From: a virus
IMG/VR virus record: IMGVR_UViG_3300049825_000530
Coordinates: 1 to 34,149 of that record
DNA length: 34,149 nt
Strand: one strand, 5' to 3'
In this document: positions 22,736-30,031 of the stretch, in pieces
Position numbering within the stretch: the stretch's first letter is position 1
Layout: each line of letters starts with the position of its first letter
Position numbers and translations under genes: made by a program
The notes under the pieces: model-generated
Databases searched by the model: none
Seen by the model: the letters and a program-made list of their open reading frames with translations, nothing else
Told to the model about the DNA's origin: nothing

Positions 22736-24642
22736 TCGTCAACCTCTTGACTGCCAATGGGTTTTCCTGCGGCGTCGTGGACCAAGACGCGTTTTCCGGC
22801 GCGGGGAATGTTCACCGTCAAATGTGGCGGGGGCATTGCGCCTATGGCGCTGGTGATGCCTGCGCCAATTTCACGGGCGAGGGCGGCGACGTCGCAGTGT
22901 CCCTGGTCGCTTTCTTCGTCGTCTGATTCCGTGTCCAATTCGGTGTCTATTGGTTCAGCGATGACGGGCGGCGGGGGCGTGGCGGTGCTCTTTGTGGCGT
23001 TGGCGGCTTCGTCTTGGTTGGCGACGCCGGAAATACTGGACGGCAATTCCCAGCCGAGAATCAACAGCGGGCTGACTTCATAATTTAAGTCAGCGCGGAT
23101 TTTCTGCGATGCTTGAATGGCTAAACGCAGGGCCTTGGTGCGGTCTTCGACGGTTTCGCGGATAACATCATCGTAGCTGCCGCCACGTTTAGCGACGATT
23201 CCACGCGGGGAATCTTGGCCGGTGGTGACCATGACGTTGGCGGCTTCGGCGTCTTCTTTCGGATTAATGTATGGCCATGCGGGACTGGCAAAGCGGAATT
23301 TGTAGAGACTGCCATCGTAATGCGCGGCGCGGATCATGCCGCCCTGTTTGGTGGCGAGACGGCGCAAGAACATGCGCGCTATTGGGCAGTAGAATTGATG
23401 CGAGAAAGCGCGTTGATTGCGCACGAATGACATACGTGCTTGATCCATCGCGCCACGCCAGCCGCTGAAATTGGTTTGACTGGCGTCAAGCAAGACCATT
23501 TCGAGGGGCATATTTAATCCCGCGCCGATTTGGCGGATTAAATGACGGACATGCTCGAAATGCTCTTGATTGGGGATTGGCGCGGTGGCGAGTTTTGCGC
23601 GGACACCAGCGGGCAAGGTGGTGGACATGCCGTAGCGCACGGCTTCGGACGTAACGGTGTCCACGCTGCCGTCGGGGGTAGATTTGGTGACGGTTTCTCG
23701 ACTGCCGAGGCGAACGGGTCCGCCGGCCACACCAGCATCGCGTTCAAAGAATACGGCGTGCGCGGCGGCGGATTGCGCTTTGACAATGGTGGAAAATTGC
23801 AGGTCATCGAGCATGCCTGATTTGACCATGAGCGGCGTGATCCATGGATAGCCGCGATGCTGCGTCACGCGGCGCGGGTCCATGATGTGGCAGACTTGGC
23901 GGAAATTATCGCTATCACGGGCGGCGATGGTGCGGCCAGTGGTGACGCGGTTGCCGCCAAATTGTCCCTGTCCTATTTCTGAGAAATTATAATTTAGGAC
24001 ACGTCCCTGGCTGTCAAAATCCAGGCCAAGCCAACTTTCGGCGCTGCCGCCCACGGTTTGGCAACGGTCGGCCTCAATCATTTGCACGGTGCCGTCGTCA
24101 ACCAAAATGGCGAAATGATCGCCGTCTTGCACCATTTGGAAAAACGTGAGCCAGGCTTGCGCGGCTAAATCACGTTCGCCGTAATAATCGCAGGCCAGCG
24201 GGTTGGTTGCATATTCGGTCCACATGTCGGCCAGTTCGTCGTTTAGGACGGGGTCGCCGGTTTGTGGTACAAAACGAAAGCCGGATGATTGTATGACGTT
24301 ATCCGACAGGCGGGAAATCATTTGGCCGAGTAAGTCGTCATTGCCGACCATATGCCGCGATATTTCGCGGACCCGCCATAAATGTGCGGCTGGTAAATGC
24401 GCATCGCCGGTGCCGCCTAAACCATCGCGGCGGCGCATGAAGCGGTTGGTGGGGTCGGCTGCGTCAAAACGTCCGCTGGCTTCGCCTAAATTGTCTTCGT
24501 AATCGCGGCGGGCTTCGGTTAGGCTTTTGGCCTTTGCCGCAATTTGTTTATGGATAACCACAATTTGCGGTTGGGCTTTTTCGCGACGTTTACGGCTAGG
24601 CGATGCCGAGGCGGCGGGGTCTATGGGGGTGAGGGCGGTCAT
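22732..24642 (-). CDS. Portal protein (lambda gpB type)
   Basis: 636 residues, ATG overlapping the preceding stop and GAGGCG upstream. The long helical and beta mixture matches lambda-family portals (phage_portal_2): an early segment FMRRRDGLGGTGDAHLPAAH, GNDDLLGQMISRLSDNVIQS, a central DFDSQGRVLNYNFSEIG, and FSHQFYCPIARMFLRRLATK followed by the PAWPYINPKEDAEAANVMV box before the crown region. The portal forms the dodecameric ring through which terminase pumps DNA and to which the tail connects. About 110 C-terminal residues are acidic and low complexity (EPIDTELDTESDDEESDQGH) before a last conserved-looking part. Confidence 0.93.
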   Translation of the reverse strand: MTALTPIDPAASASPSRKRREKAQPQIVVIHKQIAAKAKSLTEARRDYEDNLGEASGRFDAADPTNRFMRRRDGLGGTGDAHLPAAHLWRVREISRHMVGNDDLLGQMISRLSDNVIQSSGFRFVPQTGDPVLNDELADMWTEYATNPLACDYYGERDLAAQAWLTFFQMVQDGDHFAILVDDGTVQMIEADRCQTVGGSAESWLGLDFDSQGRVLNYNFSEIGQGQFGGNRVTTGRTIAARDSDNFRQVCHIMDPRRVTQHRGYPWITPLMVKSGMLDDLQFSTIVKAQSAAAHAVFFERDAGVAGGPVRLGSRETVTKSTPDGSVDTVTSEAVRYGMSTTLPAGVRAKLATAPIPNQEHFEHVRHLIRQIGAGLNMPLEMVLLDASQTNFSGWRGAMDQARMSFVRNQRAFSHQFYCPIARMFLRRLATKQGGMIRAAHYDGSLYKFRFASPAWPYINPKEDAEAANVMVTTGQDSPRGIVAKRGGSYDDVIRETVEDRTKALRLAIQASQKIRADLNYEVSPLLILGWELPSSISGVANQDEAANATKSTATPPPPVIAEPIDTELDTESDDEESDQGHCDVAALAREIGAGITSAIGAMPPPHLTVNIPRAGKRVLVHDAAGKPIGSQEVDE

Positions 24643-24926
24643 TGGCGCGCCTCACGGAAATCAAGGATAACCGTGCTCTCACCCGTGCGGGCGGTGTCGT
24701 TTCCGTCGAGCCAATTTTCAACGTCGGCCAGTTCGCCTTTAATTAAATCGACGTTGCGACTAACCGAGGTGCCATCAGCAGTAACGCCTGACATATACCG
24801 GCGAACCAATATACGGCAGGCTTTTGCAAAGGCGCGGGCCTTGGTCGCACTAGACGAGTCCCGATAGTCTGAATTGTCGTCATAGGATGCTTCTACTTCG
24901 GTGAGCGTGCTTGTGCTGTCGACCAT
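24639..24926 (-). CDS. Small gpW-like connector candidate
   Basis: 95 residues, mainly helical (SSATKARAFAKACRILVRRY and DVENWLDGN), ending FREARQ. It directly precedes the portal gene with a 4-base ATGA overlap. In lambda the small helical gpW gene lies between the large terminase and portal genes, and the length here is compatible, so a neck/connector role is likely though no signature residue proves it. No clear Shine-Dalgarno is visible before the ATG at 24926, which lies just after a G/T-rich noncoding stretch. Confidence 0.65.
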   Translation of the reverse strand: MVDSTSTLTEVEASYDDNSDYRDSSSATKARAFAKACRILVRRYMSGVTADGTSVSRNVDLIKGELADVENWLDGNDTARTGESTVILDFREARQ

Positions 24927-24944
24927 GCGCGCAGGCTAATCGAC

Positions 24945-25008
24945 ATGCGCTCATTTGTGTTTTTGTGTGCGGTGCGTGCGTGGTGTGGGATGTGCGCGGT
25001 GTGTGCGG
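24945..25008 (-). terminator. C/A-rich transcript stretch, candidate Rho-utilisation site
   Basis: The plus strand is almost only G and T here (for example GTGCGTGCGTGGTGTGGG), so the minus-strand transcript is C/A-rich and G-poor. That matches the composition of rut sites for factor-dependent termination. It lies between two operon genes and contains no open frame of note. No hairpin with a T run is seen. Confidence 0.35.
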
Positions 25009-25425
25009 TTAGGGTTTTTGCTCAAGTGCTTCCATGCGTGCGATTAGGTCGTCAAAGTCTTCGATTAAATCGGGTCGCTCATGCAGTCTATAGCCTTTGT
25101 GCTGTAATTTATAGACGCGCTCATACATCGCCAACGTGATGCGAAATGCCAGGGCGTAAGGCTGTTCCATTTCCTTTGCCTTGGCTTTCATCTGTTGGTA
25201 GAGGTTGTTGGGTAGACGGATTAGGTCGTCTAAATCGTCGTCATCGTCGGTTGATATTTGTGTTGATTTGGGTTTGTTTTTTTCATCGACTGCCATTTGC
25301 CCTGGACATGGAAAAGGTAGCACGCCCAGTGCAATGGCTGCCAGGGAGATTTCTATCCCGCATTTTATACAGACGCTAGTCCGTTTAAAGGGATCGAAAA
25401 CGCCGAGTATGTGAGGTTCACTCAT
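25009..25425 (-). CDS. Unknown 138-aa protein with CxxC motif
   Basis: 138 residues. The N-terminal part contains C18-x-x-C21 (SVCIKCGIEIS) and a further cysteine in FPCPG, possibly a small metal site. An acidic stretch DDDDDLDDLI is followed by a helical half (NNLYQQMKAKAKEMEQPYAL and YERVYKLQHKGYRLHE). The second half recalls helical DNA-associated packaging accessory proteins but has no clear family. The start overlaps the end of the next upstream gene (ATGA) with GGGGA as ribosome site. Confidence 0.7.
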   Translation of the reverse strand: MSEPHILGVFDPFKRTSVCIKCGIEISLAAIALGVLPFPCPGQMAVDEKNKPKSTQISTDDDDDLDDLIRLPNNLYQQMKAKAKEMEQPYALAFRITLAMYERVYKLQHKGYRLHERPDLIEDFDDLIARMEALEQKP

Positions 25426-25787
25426 TTAATCCCCGAGAATTTCAGATTTTCTAGCAACCATTGAATGGCGTGCACTGGCAAATCAATGTGTTTTCCGTCT
25501 GCGGTGGTGGCGTGGGTGCGGTAGAGTCCCTGGAAAAGGGCTCGCAGGGCGAGGCGTTGCGGGGTGTTGATGCGGCAATTAATATTTAGGATAATATTTT
25601 CATGGTAGTTGGTGGGCATCGGGTCGAATGGCATGGACAGGCACTCTGATGCCTGTTCGACGGCGAGGGCGGCGAGTCGCTCTAGGGCGGTGTCGCGGTC
25701 TAGGCGCATGGCGGCTAGTTGCGCTTCTAAGACGGCGACGGTTTCGCCGCTGGTGGTTGGGGTGCGGGGTGGGGTGGCGGTGGCCAT
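25422..25787 (-). CDS. Unknown 121-aa protein after large terminase
   Basis: 121 residues with a good ribosome site (AAGGAC). After a Thr/Pro-rich start, residues 15-50 are a helix (VAVLEAQLAAMRLDRDTALE) able to form a coiled coil. The second half contains RLALRALFQGLYRTHATTAD and ends in an aromatic helix (IQWLLENLKFSGIK). It follows the large terminase gene after 16 bases. No family recognised; may belong to packaging or connector functions by position. Confidence 0.7.
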   Translation of the reverse strand: MATATPPRTPTTSGETVAVLEAQLAAMRLDRDTALERLAALAVEQASECLSMPFDPMPTNYHENIILNINCRINTPQRLALRALFQGLYRTHATTADGKHIDLPVHAIQWLLENLKFSGIK

Positions 25788-25803
25788 GATGACTGTCCTT
25801 ATG

Positions 25804-27888
25804 CTAACGATCCGACAAGAGCAATGGGCGTCCGTCGGGGGTGGTTGGGGTGATGGGTTTCGGTGAGGGTTTGGTTGGGGTTTCTGGTGGCGTGCCTGCG
25901 TTGGCGGCTAGCCATGGTTGATAGACGCGCCAGAAACGGGCGAGTGCGTCGGCAATGACGAGACAGGCTAATAAGTCGTCACGGCGGCGGACTTCGCGCC
26001 AGTACCAGCTATTGGTTTTTTCGTCGCGGGTCCATACGCGGCTACTGAGGTGCAGGCAAAGTATTGAGTTGGCTTTTTGTCCGCGTGGCAAAATCAGGCT
26101 TCCTGGTTCGCCTGGGGCGGACAGCATACCGGCATGGGCGGTTTGTTGTACTTGACTGCGGGTGATGAAGGCAATTTGGGCGATGCTGTCTTGCACTTGG
26201 CGAATGTCCATAATTCCGCGCAGGGATTGGGCGACCTCCACCGGCAAGACTGATTTGCCTTCGCGCATGCTGGTGCGGGCCATGCCTTTGGCCCGTTCGC
26301 CGCCAACGCCGATGCATGGCAACCATTGCGGATGTCCGACAATCCACGGCAATAATGAGCCAGGAATATAATTGACATCAATGCCGCCAATTTGGGGAAC
26401 CATGCGTTCTTCGCTGCCTTGGATTTGCCAGCCTTCGGCGCAAATAGATTCGATAATTCCAAGGACATGGTGATGGTCAGCCTCAGTCACGGCGCGCAGG
26501 GAGTTGCCGTTGGAATCGAGTGGGACGCATAATTCGTAGCCCCAATCAACGACGCAGCGACGGCCATCGGGGCCATGGCCCGAGACGAGCCAATAATGGC
26601 GGTTTTCTTGCACGTCTTGGCCGACGGTGAGGAGGTCTACCCAGGGCGGGACTTGGCGGGGTTCGTAGTTACTTTTTCCCGATAATTCACTGAGGCCGGT
26701 GGCGGTAATTTCCACCGCTGTGCGTTCGGTGTCGCCGTGATAAACGCGCACGCATTCGTCGCGGGTGAATTGGCGCAGTTGTTCGTGGTTGCCCTTCGTA
26801 TCGCGTGATACAATTGCCTGTCTGTGATTTTTCGCTAATTGGCCGAGGGTTTTGATTGGGCTTTCTAAACTACACCAACGAATGCCCTTGCGGCTGCTGC
26901 CCATGATGGCGCCGGTGACCTGGCCGTCGGGGGTCAGGGTTTGGCCGAGGCTAACATGGCGATGATCGCGCAGGGCCGTGCGGCGTTGTTCGTCGGTCAA
27001 TAAATGGGTGGCATCATGTACGCAGACCAAGCGAGCGGTGGCGCGGGCGGTGTCGTCGGTGTCGGGGTCGTAATGTAGGCGAGCGTAGGCGATGACTTTG
27101 CCTGCGGAATTTGGCGGCGGGTCGAAGTCGAACACCTGCCAGCCGCCGGACGGGTGGTTGGTTTCGATGCATAGCGGACAGCGAAAATAATTACGGGACC
27201 GCGTGCTGTCGTCGTAGGCTAAGACCGTGCTGTCGTTGTGGTCGTCGCTGATGGTGGATGTCCTGTTTTTTCGGGCGTGTTGGTCGTAGGATGCCGTACG
27301 GCCCCATGCTAAAGAAATAAATTTGGCGCGGATTTTTGAGGCTTCGTCAACGAACATAAAGCGACAGGTGAATGATGATTGCGCGGATTCGTTGCTGGCA
27401 CCGGCGCCGATTAAATAAACGGTGGCGCCGGTGTTTAATCGGAGGAATCGTGCGCCGCCGCCACGGGCACCGCGTCCCTCGGTTGGGAGAATCCAACCGT
27501 AGCCGCTGGCTTCGATGACTGGTTTTACTTTTTCTAACCAGACCTCTTCGGCTTTGTCTTCGTCGGGCAACATCAGGCCAGCGCTCTGTTTTAATTCGAT
27601 CAAGCAATATAAGAGACAGGCGATAACGCAGGCGAAGGTTTTCCCGTCTTGCACGGGGCCGAGTACGGTCAGTTCGTCAAAGCCACCATGCAAAAATGCC
27701 AATAATATTTCACGTTGCGCGGGGTGACTTTCGGGGTCGAAGGGTTCCCAGCGGTCCTGGCCGGTTTGTTGGTCACGCGCCCACACTTTCAACGTGCGGA
27801 CGAATTGCAGAATGGTACGCGGGGGCGAACCGATTTCCAAGACGTTGCACCAGGCGGTGGTTAGTTGTTCGGACCAGGTGGGGGTCAT
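25804..27888 (-). CDS. terL: Terminase large subunit (lambda gpA type)
   Basis: 694 residues, typical for gpA-like terminases (about 600-700). The ATPase half has the Walker A-like loop GPVQDGKT (residues 77-84), Walker B RFMFVDEAS (about 177-184) and a helical region between them. A zinc-ribbon-like CPLC motif follows near residue 235. The nuclease half begins around residue 420 with the strand LLTVGQDVQENRHYWL carrying the first acidic residue (D in GQDVQ) of the RNase H-like active site, then VVDWGYE. The protein cuts concatemeric DNA and drives it into the prohead through the portal. The ribosome site is weak. Its small subunit partner is separated from it by six short genes. Confidence 0.93.
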   Translation of the reverse strand: MTPTWSEQLTTAWCNVLEIGSPPRTILQFVRTLKVWARDQQTGQDRWEPFDPESHPAQREILLAFLHGGFDELTVLGPVQDGKTFACVIACLLYCLIELKQSAGLMLPDEDKAEEVWLEKVKPVIEASGYGWILPTEGRGARGGGARFLRLNTGATVYLIGAGASNESAQSSFTCRFMFVDEASKIRAKFISLAWGRTASYDQHARKNRTSTISDDHNDSTVLAYDDSTRSRNYFRCPLCIETNHPSGGWQVFDFDPPPNSAGKVIAYARLHYDPDTDDTARATARLVCVHDATHLLTDEQRRTALRDHRHVSLGQTLTPDGQVTGAIMGSSRKGIRWCSLESPIKTLGQLAKNHRQAIVSRDTKGNHEQLRQFTRDECVRVYHGDTERTAVEITATGLSELSGKSNYEPRQVPPWVDLLTVGQDVQENRHYWLVSGHGPDGRRCVVDWGYELCVPLDSNGNSLRAVTEADHHHVLGIIESICAEGWQIQGSEERMVPQIGGIDVNYIPGSLLPWIVGHPQWLPCIGVGGERAKGMARTSMREGKSVLPVEVAQSLRGIMDIRQVQDSIAQIAFITRSQVQQTAHAGMLSAPGEPGSLILPRGQKANSILCLHLSSRVWTRDEKTNSWYWREVRRRDDLLACLVIADALARFWRVYQPWLAANAGTPPETPTKPSPKPITPTTPDGRPLLLSDR

Positions 27889-27930
27889 TTTATTTGCTTT
27901 TATTCTTTCGCTTTTACCGGCGGAATTACA

Positions 27931-28134
27931 CTAAGGTCGATTATTCGTAGGTCTGCCACACGGACCAATTTGTCTGCGTTCTAGTTTATTTTTAATCATG
28001 ATATTTAAAAGCTTAACCGTCTCTTTTAACATTTCCTCAATCATATTGCCATCGGGGTGAGACGTGATGACGGCTTCATTGCTCCCGTCTTCGTGCTCAA
28101 TTATCGTTAAGTGTGCTAATTGCTTAATTTTCAT
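27931..28134 (-). CDS. Hypothetical small protein (67 aa)
   Basis: 67 residues. Beta-like beginning (MKIKQLAHLTIIEHEDGSNE), a helix (MIEEMLKETVKLLNIMIKNK), then a basic tail. Preceded by an A/G-rich AAAGAAAG ribosome site. It is the last of a run of six short genes between small and large terminase subunits. No recognised family. Confidence 0.6.
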   Translation of the reverse strand: MKIKQLAHLTIIEHEDGSNEAVITSHPDGNMIEEMLKETVKLLNIMIKNKLERRQIGPCGRPTNNRP

Positions 28135-28139
28135 TTTGT

Positions 28140-28328
28140 TTATTTCTTTCTTTGATTTATCATCTTTTCAATTTCTGGCGCGAGTTGTTTCACGATCAGA
28201 TCAGCTACGTGAGCCGCCAAGACAAGCCGATTGTCAACTATCGTAAATAAGGGACTGCTTTTTACGTTATTGCAATCACACCCCATCAACAATTCTTTTA
28301 GCTTTTCGGTTAGGTCTGCGGCGGTCAT
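28140..28328 (-). CDS. Hypothetical small protein (62 aa)
   Basis: 62 residues. Helical start (MTAADLTEKLKELLMGCDCN), a short strand (PLFTIVDNRLVLAA) and a closing helix (DLIVKQLAPEIEKMINQRKK). Its ATG overlaps the stop of the zinc-finger gene (ATGA) and has GGGAA in front. It has one CxC pair, too little for a zinc site alone. Unknown function. Confidence 0.6.
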   Translation of the reverse strand: MTAADLTEKLKELLMGCDCNNVKSSPLFTIVDNRLVLAAHVADLIVKQLAPEIEKMINQRKK

Positions 28329-28540
28329 TTGTCAGTTCCCTTGCTCTTTATTTCTACAACAGCCTCACCGACCAAAACTATAGCTCTAATAGCATTTAAG
28401 CATGTTGTGCATAAATGGTTTTCGGTCGCATGAGCGTCCACGAAAACCAAGGTATTTTTTGTTGCCCACGAAACGCCAATAAGTTCGTCAATCGTCCTGT
28501 GCCCACAAAAATTACATTTGTAGCTTAATATCTTTGTCAT
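28325..28540 (-). CDS. Small four-cysteine zinc-finger protein resembling the ClpX N-terminal fold
   Basis: 71 residues from the ATG at 28540, preceded by AAGGA and overlapping the previous stop as ATGA; a longer frame to 28582 enters the upstream gene. Two cysteine pairs, C9-x-x-C12 (YKCNFCGHRT) and C44-x-x-C47 (LCTTCLNAIRAI), are separated by a loop containing DELIG. The order 'CxFCG...LI...C..C...' is like the zinc-binding domain of the ClpX unfoldase, which recruits substrates. A free-standing phage version could act as decoy, adaptor or simply a DNA/RNA-binding finger. That reading is inference; the zinc site itself is well supported. Confidence 0.7.
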   Translation of the reverse strand: MTKILSYKCNFCGHRTIDELIGVSWATKNTLVFVDAHATENHLCTTCLNAIRAIVLVGEAVVEIKSKGTDK

Positions 28541-28812
28541 TTGTCTGCGTCCTTGAGAATTAACGATGATTGAGTCCGCCAATTGAGATCAAAGTCGTCG
28601 CATGCTGCTGCTGGCGTAACGCCAAAGCCAGCAACTCCCTCTTGAATATTATCTCCGTAGAGCGCACACCATTGATCCCCGTCAAGGAAGACTTTTGGGA
28701 GGAAGGTGCGCGATGGCCTCCGTATTTCGCTGTAGCGATCATTGTTTCCATCAATCATCGTTTCTAATCTTAACGCAAGGATTGATAGGTAGTGTTCGAT
28801 ATTGTCGCTCAT
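28537..28812 (-). CDS. Hypothetical protein (91 aa)
   Basis: 91 residues. An N-terminal helix (HYLSILALRLETMIDGNNDR) is followed by a beta-like middle (FLPKVFLDGDQWCALYGDNI) and a segment GVAGFGVTPAAACDDFDLNW. The latter resembles the C-terminal helix of proteins that fuse a small beta sheet with an 'A..DF...W' helix. It starts at an ATGA overlap with its upstream neighbour. Family not identified with confidence. Confidence 0.65.
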   Translation of the reverse strand: MSDNIEHYLSILALRLETMIDGNNDRYSEIRRPSRTFLPKVFLDGDQWCALYGDNIQEGVAGFGVTPAAACDDFDLNWRTQSSLILKDADK

Positions 28813-29099
28813 TTGCCTGCGTCCTTGGTTAGTGGTAGGAGCGCCTCTACTAATTTGAAATAATTAACTTCACCTTCTTCAAGCTGCTCAATATGAGCAT
28901 CTGCCGCTTCAGCCACTGCGATGAGCTGCGGGAGCAATTCCTCACTGAGCGTTAACCTCATTTTACTAGCAAGCCGGAACGATAAACGAAAAGATGCGAC
29001 AACCCCCTTGTCATCATTTGCATTTCGTGCATTGATGTATTCCGTAAGCCATTTCTTTTCCTCGGCCATCAACGCCTTTAGCTCTTCGATTTTTTTCAT
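28809..29099 (-). CDS. Hypothetical all-helical protein (96 aa)
   Basis: 96 residues, almost entirely helical: KKIEELKALMAEEKKWLTEY, then an Arg/Ser/Leu amphipathic helix and LLPQLIAVAEAADAHIEQLE. It probably forms a coiled-coil dimer. It ends LTKDAGK, and its last codons contain the ribosome site of the next gene in a sequence that recurs at the next junction. Twenty-four bases separate it from the upstream gene. No family recognised. Confidence 0.65.
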   Translation of the reverse strand: MKKIEELKALMAEEKKWLTEYINARNANDDKGVVASFRLSFRLASKMRLTLSEELLPQLIAVAEAADAHIEQLEEGEVNYFKLVEALLPLTKDAGK

Positions 29100-29123
29100 C
29101 TCATCCGCCTTTCTTCTTTGGTT

Positions 29124-29372
29124 TCATTCTATGTACTCGCCTTCAAATTCCTCTGATTCGCTAACTAATTCGCATTTAATGCCAAGTTCATCATAGCTAT
29201 ATCCTTCAAGGTTGGGGTCGCCAAGGTTCCTCGCAATATGCTTCACGTGATCTTCAATGGTTTGAAAGTTATACATGTAGGATCTAAATTCCTTCATCCA
29301 CTCATCTGTAAACTTGGTTTCGTCAATTGTCACCAAGACAGTTTGTATAACAGACACTTGATAGGTTTTCAT
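29124..29372 (-). CDS. Hypothetical acidic protein (82 aa)
   Basis: 82 residues, acidic (many Glu and Asp), starting MKTYQVSVIQTVLVTIDETK with a beta strand pair, a central helix (EWMKEFRSYMYNFQTIEDHV) and a very acidic end (ESEEFEGEYIE). Small acidic proteins of phages can mimic DNA or bind host enzymes, but there is no motif here that shows this. Start overlaps the small terminase stop (ATGA). Confidence 0.65.
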   Translation of the reverse strand: MKTYQVSVIQTVLVTIDETKFTDEWMKEFRSYMYNFQTIEDHVKHIARNLGDPNLEGYSYDELGIKCELVSESEEFEGEYIE

Positions 29373-30031
29373 TTAATCCCTTTGTTTTCGATGGCGTTCT
29401 GGATTAATTCCGGCGCTTTGGTGGTTAGGGTTTCGCGTAGGGTCGCGGTGGCTTGGGTGATGGCGTCGCGGATGCGGGGGCGGTATTCGGCGGGGACGTG
29501 GGTGATTATTTCTTTGAGGACGGCGGGGGCGAGGTCGGTGAGTCCGGCTAGGACTTCGTGGGCGAGTGAGGACACCAGGCCAACCACGGCGGTGGTGGGG
29601 ATTAATTCTTTTCTGAGGGCGGCTAATTCGATGGTGAGTTTTTCTGATTGTAGTATTCGGATGTCGCGTTGGGCGAGGGCGGCAAGTTGGGCGGGGCTGT
29701 GGGCGGTGCCGTCGGGGTTGGTGTCGGTTGGTTTTCCGTCTTCGGATAATTCCCGCGAAGCGGCGACATTCGGCGCGGGTTGGGCCAGGAATTTGTCTAG
29801 GTGCTGGTCCAGGGTTGGGGCGACGGCGGCTAATGGGGTGCCGTGATTGGCGATCCATTGGCGCAGGCTGGCCTCGCTGTCGAAAGGGGCATGACGGGCG
29901 GCCCATTTATAGAGTGTCCGTCGGCTGACTGGTTTGCCGTGAATGACGAAGCGCTGCGCTAGTTGTTCGACGCTGAGGGCCATGGTGTGGGCTAGTTCTT
30001 TGGGGCCTGGGGTCATTTGGTTATTTTTCAT
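29369..30031 (-). CDS. terS: Probable terminase small subunit (Nu1-like)
   Basis: 220 residues. The N-terminal third holds a helix-turn-helix or winged-helix type segment (LSVEQLAQRFVIHGKPVSRR, TLYKWAARHAPF) with a second helix SLRQWIANHG, matching the DNA-binding domain order of small terminases. A helical middle (SPAQLAALAQRDIRILQSEK, LTIELAALRKELIP) could be the oligomerisation part, and the helical C-terminus would contact the large subunit. It starts inside the end of the methyltransferase gene (ATGA). The large subunit gene lies 1.5 kb downstream past six short genes. The role is inferred from fold pattern and order. Confidence 0.75.
   Translation of the reverse strand: MKNNQMTPGPKELAHTMALSVEQLAQRFVIHGKPVSRRTLYKWAARHAPFDSEASLRQWIANHGTPLAAVAPTLDQHLDKFLAQPAPNVAASRELSEDGKPTDTNPDGTAHSPAQLAALAQRDIRILQSEKLTIELAALRKELIPTTAVVGLVSSLAHEVLAGLTDLAPAVLKEIITHVPAEYRPRIRDAITQATATLRETLTTKAPELIQNAIENKGIK

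Noticed and set aside
29238-29846. 202-codon plus-strand frame antisense to the small terminase
   Set aside because: Antisense shadow; crosses two supported genes and has no domain pattern.
29373-29906. 177-codon frame inside the small terminase gene
   Set aside because: Product is an Arg/Pro/His-rich shadow typical of codon-position bias. Unlike the methyltransferase overlap it carries no recognisable motif.
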